A stretch of 7,333 nucleotides of DNA from Alphaproteobacteria bacterium (GTDB taxonomy: Bacteria > Pseudomonadota > Alphaproteobacteria > VGEJ01): NCBI GenBank assembly GCA_016869335.1, contig VGEJ01000127.1:1-7333 (forward strand), given 5' to 3'. Below, one piece after another: positions 6,066-7,333 of this stretch. Within the stretch, counting starts at the first letter, position 1, and every line of letters begins with the position of its first letter. The position numbers and the translations under genes were made by a program. The notes under the pieces are model-generated. The model saw only the letters and a list, made by a program, of their open reading frames with translations, was not told the DNA's origin and searched no databases.

Positions 6066-7289
6066 TCAGCGTTGGCGGCGGCGCATCAGGAACTCGCGGC
6101 CGACCTTGACCGAGGGCACGCCTTCGTAGGCGATGACGTCGGCGGTGGCGTAGGTCTCCTCCCAGCGCTCGGGCAGGAACGAGCCGGTGCCGATGACATC
6201 GATCGGCGCCCTGACGCTCGCCATCACCTTGCACTTCGCCGGCCCGAAGCCCGAGGACGCGACGATGCGCACCGCCGGAAAGCCGGCTTCATTGAGTGCT
6301 GCGCGGACGTGGAACACGGCGGCTGCGCTCACCCCGGTGCCGACCAGCCAGCGCAGCTCCTGCTCGGTCCGGTACTGGCGCACCGCGTTCGGCACGTAGC
6401 GCTCGAGCACCGCGTAGGAGGCCTGCGGATCGAGCCCCTCGACGAACCGGCCGCCGTGGGTGTCGAGCCGGATCGAGAGCTGCTCGGCCGCCGCCAGCTC
6501 GGAAAACCGGCGGCACACGGCGAGCGCATCGCTCACCTCGCGGCCGTAGTAGTCGACCAGCACGGTCAGCGGGCCCTCGGGAAAGGTATCGCGGTACATC
6601 TCCGCCGCCCGCACCGTCGAGCCGGCGTAGCCGATGAAGGCGTGCGGCATCGTGCCCAGCCCGCGCGCATTGCCGAAGTAGTGCGCGGTCGCGTCCGTCG
6701 CGTTGCCGACGAACCCGACGGCGCCGACGTCGCGCTGGGCCGCGCCTGAGCCCACGCTCGCCGCGTACGCCATCATCTCGGCCATCTCGGTGCCGGCGCA
6801 GTGGCGCGCATCCATGGCGAGGAAGGCGACGGTGGGCAGGTCGCAGCACATGCTGTAGGCGTTGAACGCCGCCACACACGGCGGGCCCAGCTTCTGCAGG
6901 TAGAGCGTCTCGAGATCGACGAGGCCCGAGAGCGGCCCCGACAGATACATCAAGGGCTCGCCGGCGCCGACCCAATCGCCCTCGTCGTAGTTGGCCTCGA
7001 TCTCAAGCCGTATGCCGCGCCCGGCGGCCACCGCGCTCAGCCACTCGATCATCAGGCGCGGCGTGAAGATGACGGGCCGACGCATGAACAGCGCGTAGGT
7101 CACTTGCTTGTCGCCGAAGCGCAGCACCGCTTCCTTGGTGCGCGCGAAATAGCGATCGGTCAGGCGGTCGATGGTCGCATCGGAGACGGCGTCGCGCCCC
7201 TCTGGCGGTGCTGGTGCGGCGACGGTCGTGTCCGGGGGCCGCTCGCTGCGAGCAGCCGGGGCCGGCTGACGGCGGCCGCCGCGGTCCAT
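6066..7289 (-). CDS. pncB: Nicotinate phosphoribosyltransferase
   Basis: Converts nicotinate and phosphoribosyl pyrophosphate to nicotinate mononucleotide, the entry step of the Preiss-Handler NAD+ salvage route, in the cytoplasm. The 407-aa product shows the family N-terminus as DRLTDRYFARTKEAV (41-55), EANYDEGDWVGAGEPL (98-113), GTMPHAF (212-218, where H216 matches the conserved histidine region of the family), VDYYGREVSDAL (245-256), LDTHGGRF (275-282), IVASSGFG (342-349) and PIDVIGTGSF (362-371), the phosphate-binding end of the barrel. The first 35 or so residues are a Pro/Ala/Arg-rich extension not usual in the family. No other in-frame ATG, GTG or TTG lies between it and the conserved core, so ATG 7289 is kept, without a clear ribosome site. 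The gene converges on the ParA pseudogene. It pairs functionally with nadE, 3.2 kb away, since NadE acts on the dinucleotide later made from NaMN. The symbol is by function; some members of this branch are only loosely similar to E. coli PncB. Confidence 0.88.
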   Translation of the reverse strand: MDRGGRRQPAPAARSERPPDTTVAAPAPPEGRDAVSDATIDRLTDRYFARTKEAVLRFGDKQVTYALFMRRPVIFTPRLMIEWLSAVAAGRGIRLEIEANYDEGDWVGAGEPLMYLSGPLSGLVDLETLYLQKLGPPCVAAFNAYSMCCDLPTVAFLAMDARHCAGTEMAEMMAYAASVGSGAAQRDVGAVGFVGNATDATAHYFGNARGLGTMPHAFIGYAGSTVRAAEMYRDTFPEGPLTVLVDYYGREVSDALAVCRRFSELAAAEQLSIRLDTHGGRFVEGLDPQASYAVLERYVPNAVRQYRTEQELRWLVGTGVSAAAVFHVRAALNEAGFPAVRIVASSGFGPAKCKVMASVRAPIDVIGTGSFLPERWEETYATADVIAYEGVPSVKVGREFLMRRRQR

Positions 7290-7305
7290 CGCCGAGCCGC
7301 GCCGC

Positions 7306-7333
7306 TTACACGGCCTGCACGGCGATCGGCGGG
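7306..7333 (-). CDS. Possible C-terminal tail of an upstream minus-strand gene
   Basis: One minus-strand frame entering from the right edge reads PPIAVQAV and ends at TAA 7308-7306, 16 bases before the phosphoribosyltransferase start. The spacing would suit an operon partner such as another NAD-salvage gene, but eight codons cannot identify a protein and an open frame of this length occurs by chance. Confidence 0.25.

Noticed and set aside
6072..6749. Long plus-strand open frame of about 225 codons
   Set aside because: It lies wholly antisense to the nicotinate phosphoribosyltransferase gene; GC-rich genes commonly give such open shadows and the peptide resembles no family I know.

Overview
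The window is GC-rich DNA of proteobacterial character. Several 60-base lines that I counted by hand are about 72-75% G+C in the housekeeping genes. The coding style and the protein sequences (a second-type glutamyl-tRNA synthetase, a glutamine-dependent NAD+ synthetase, and a nicotinate phosphoribosyltransferase of the LTDRYF type) suggest an alphaproteobacterium, possibly near the Rhodospirillales. That placement is inference from recognised sequence style, not from a marker gene.

Layout from left to right. Bases 1-1199 (minus) hold the first 399 codons of gltX, glutamyl-tRNA synthetase, which runs off the left edge. nadE (1199-2860, minus) lies directly upstream of it, and its stop codon overlaps the gltX start by one base, so the two are one transcription unit. 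A 47-base divergent gap separates nadE from a plus-strand zinc-free medium-chain reductase of the CurA/leukotriene B4 dehydrogenase type (2908-3915). At the right, a nicotinate phosphoribosyltransferase gene (6066-7289) reads back on the minus strand, and a short tail of another possible minus-strand reading frame ends at 7306.

Between the reductase and the phosphoribosyltransferase sits a plus-strand two-gene cassette, about 3916-6065, that does not belong to the metabolic theme. Its first gene encodes an AlbA_2/Schlafen-like domain followed by a GHKL-type (HATPase_c_4, RecG-C-like) ATP-binding domain. Its second encodes a ParA-type deviant Walker A ATPase. The two overlap in an ATGA junction and look translationally coupled. 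Both are broken. The first has an apparent internal deletion in the AlbA_2 domain, a one-base frameshift near 4463 and an in-frame TAG at 4816. The second has an in-frame TAG at 5772 with 93 homologous-looking codons after it. G+C falls to about 52-53% in parts of the ParA gene. I read this as a laterally acquired accessory module, possibly an undescribed partner system, now decaying.

Functionally, nadE and the phosphoribosyltransferase are two steps of NAD+ supply: salvage of nicotinate to NaMN, and final amidation of NaAD to NAD+. The neighbouring reductase would use a nicotinamide cofactor. No RNA genes, CRISPR arrays or complete insertion sequences were seen.
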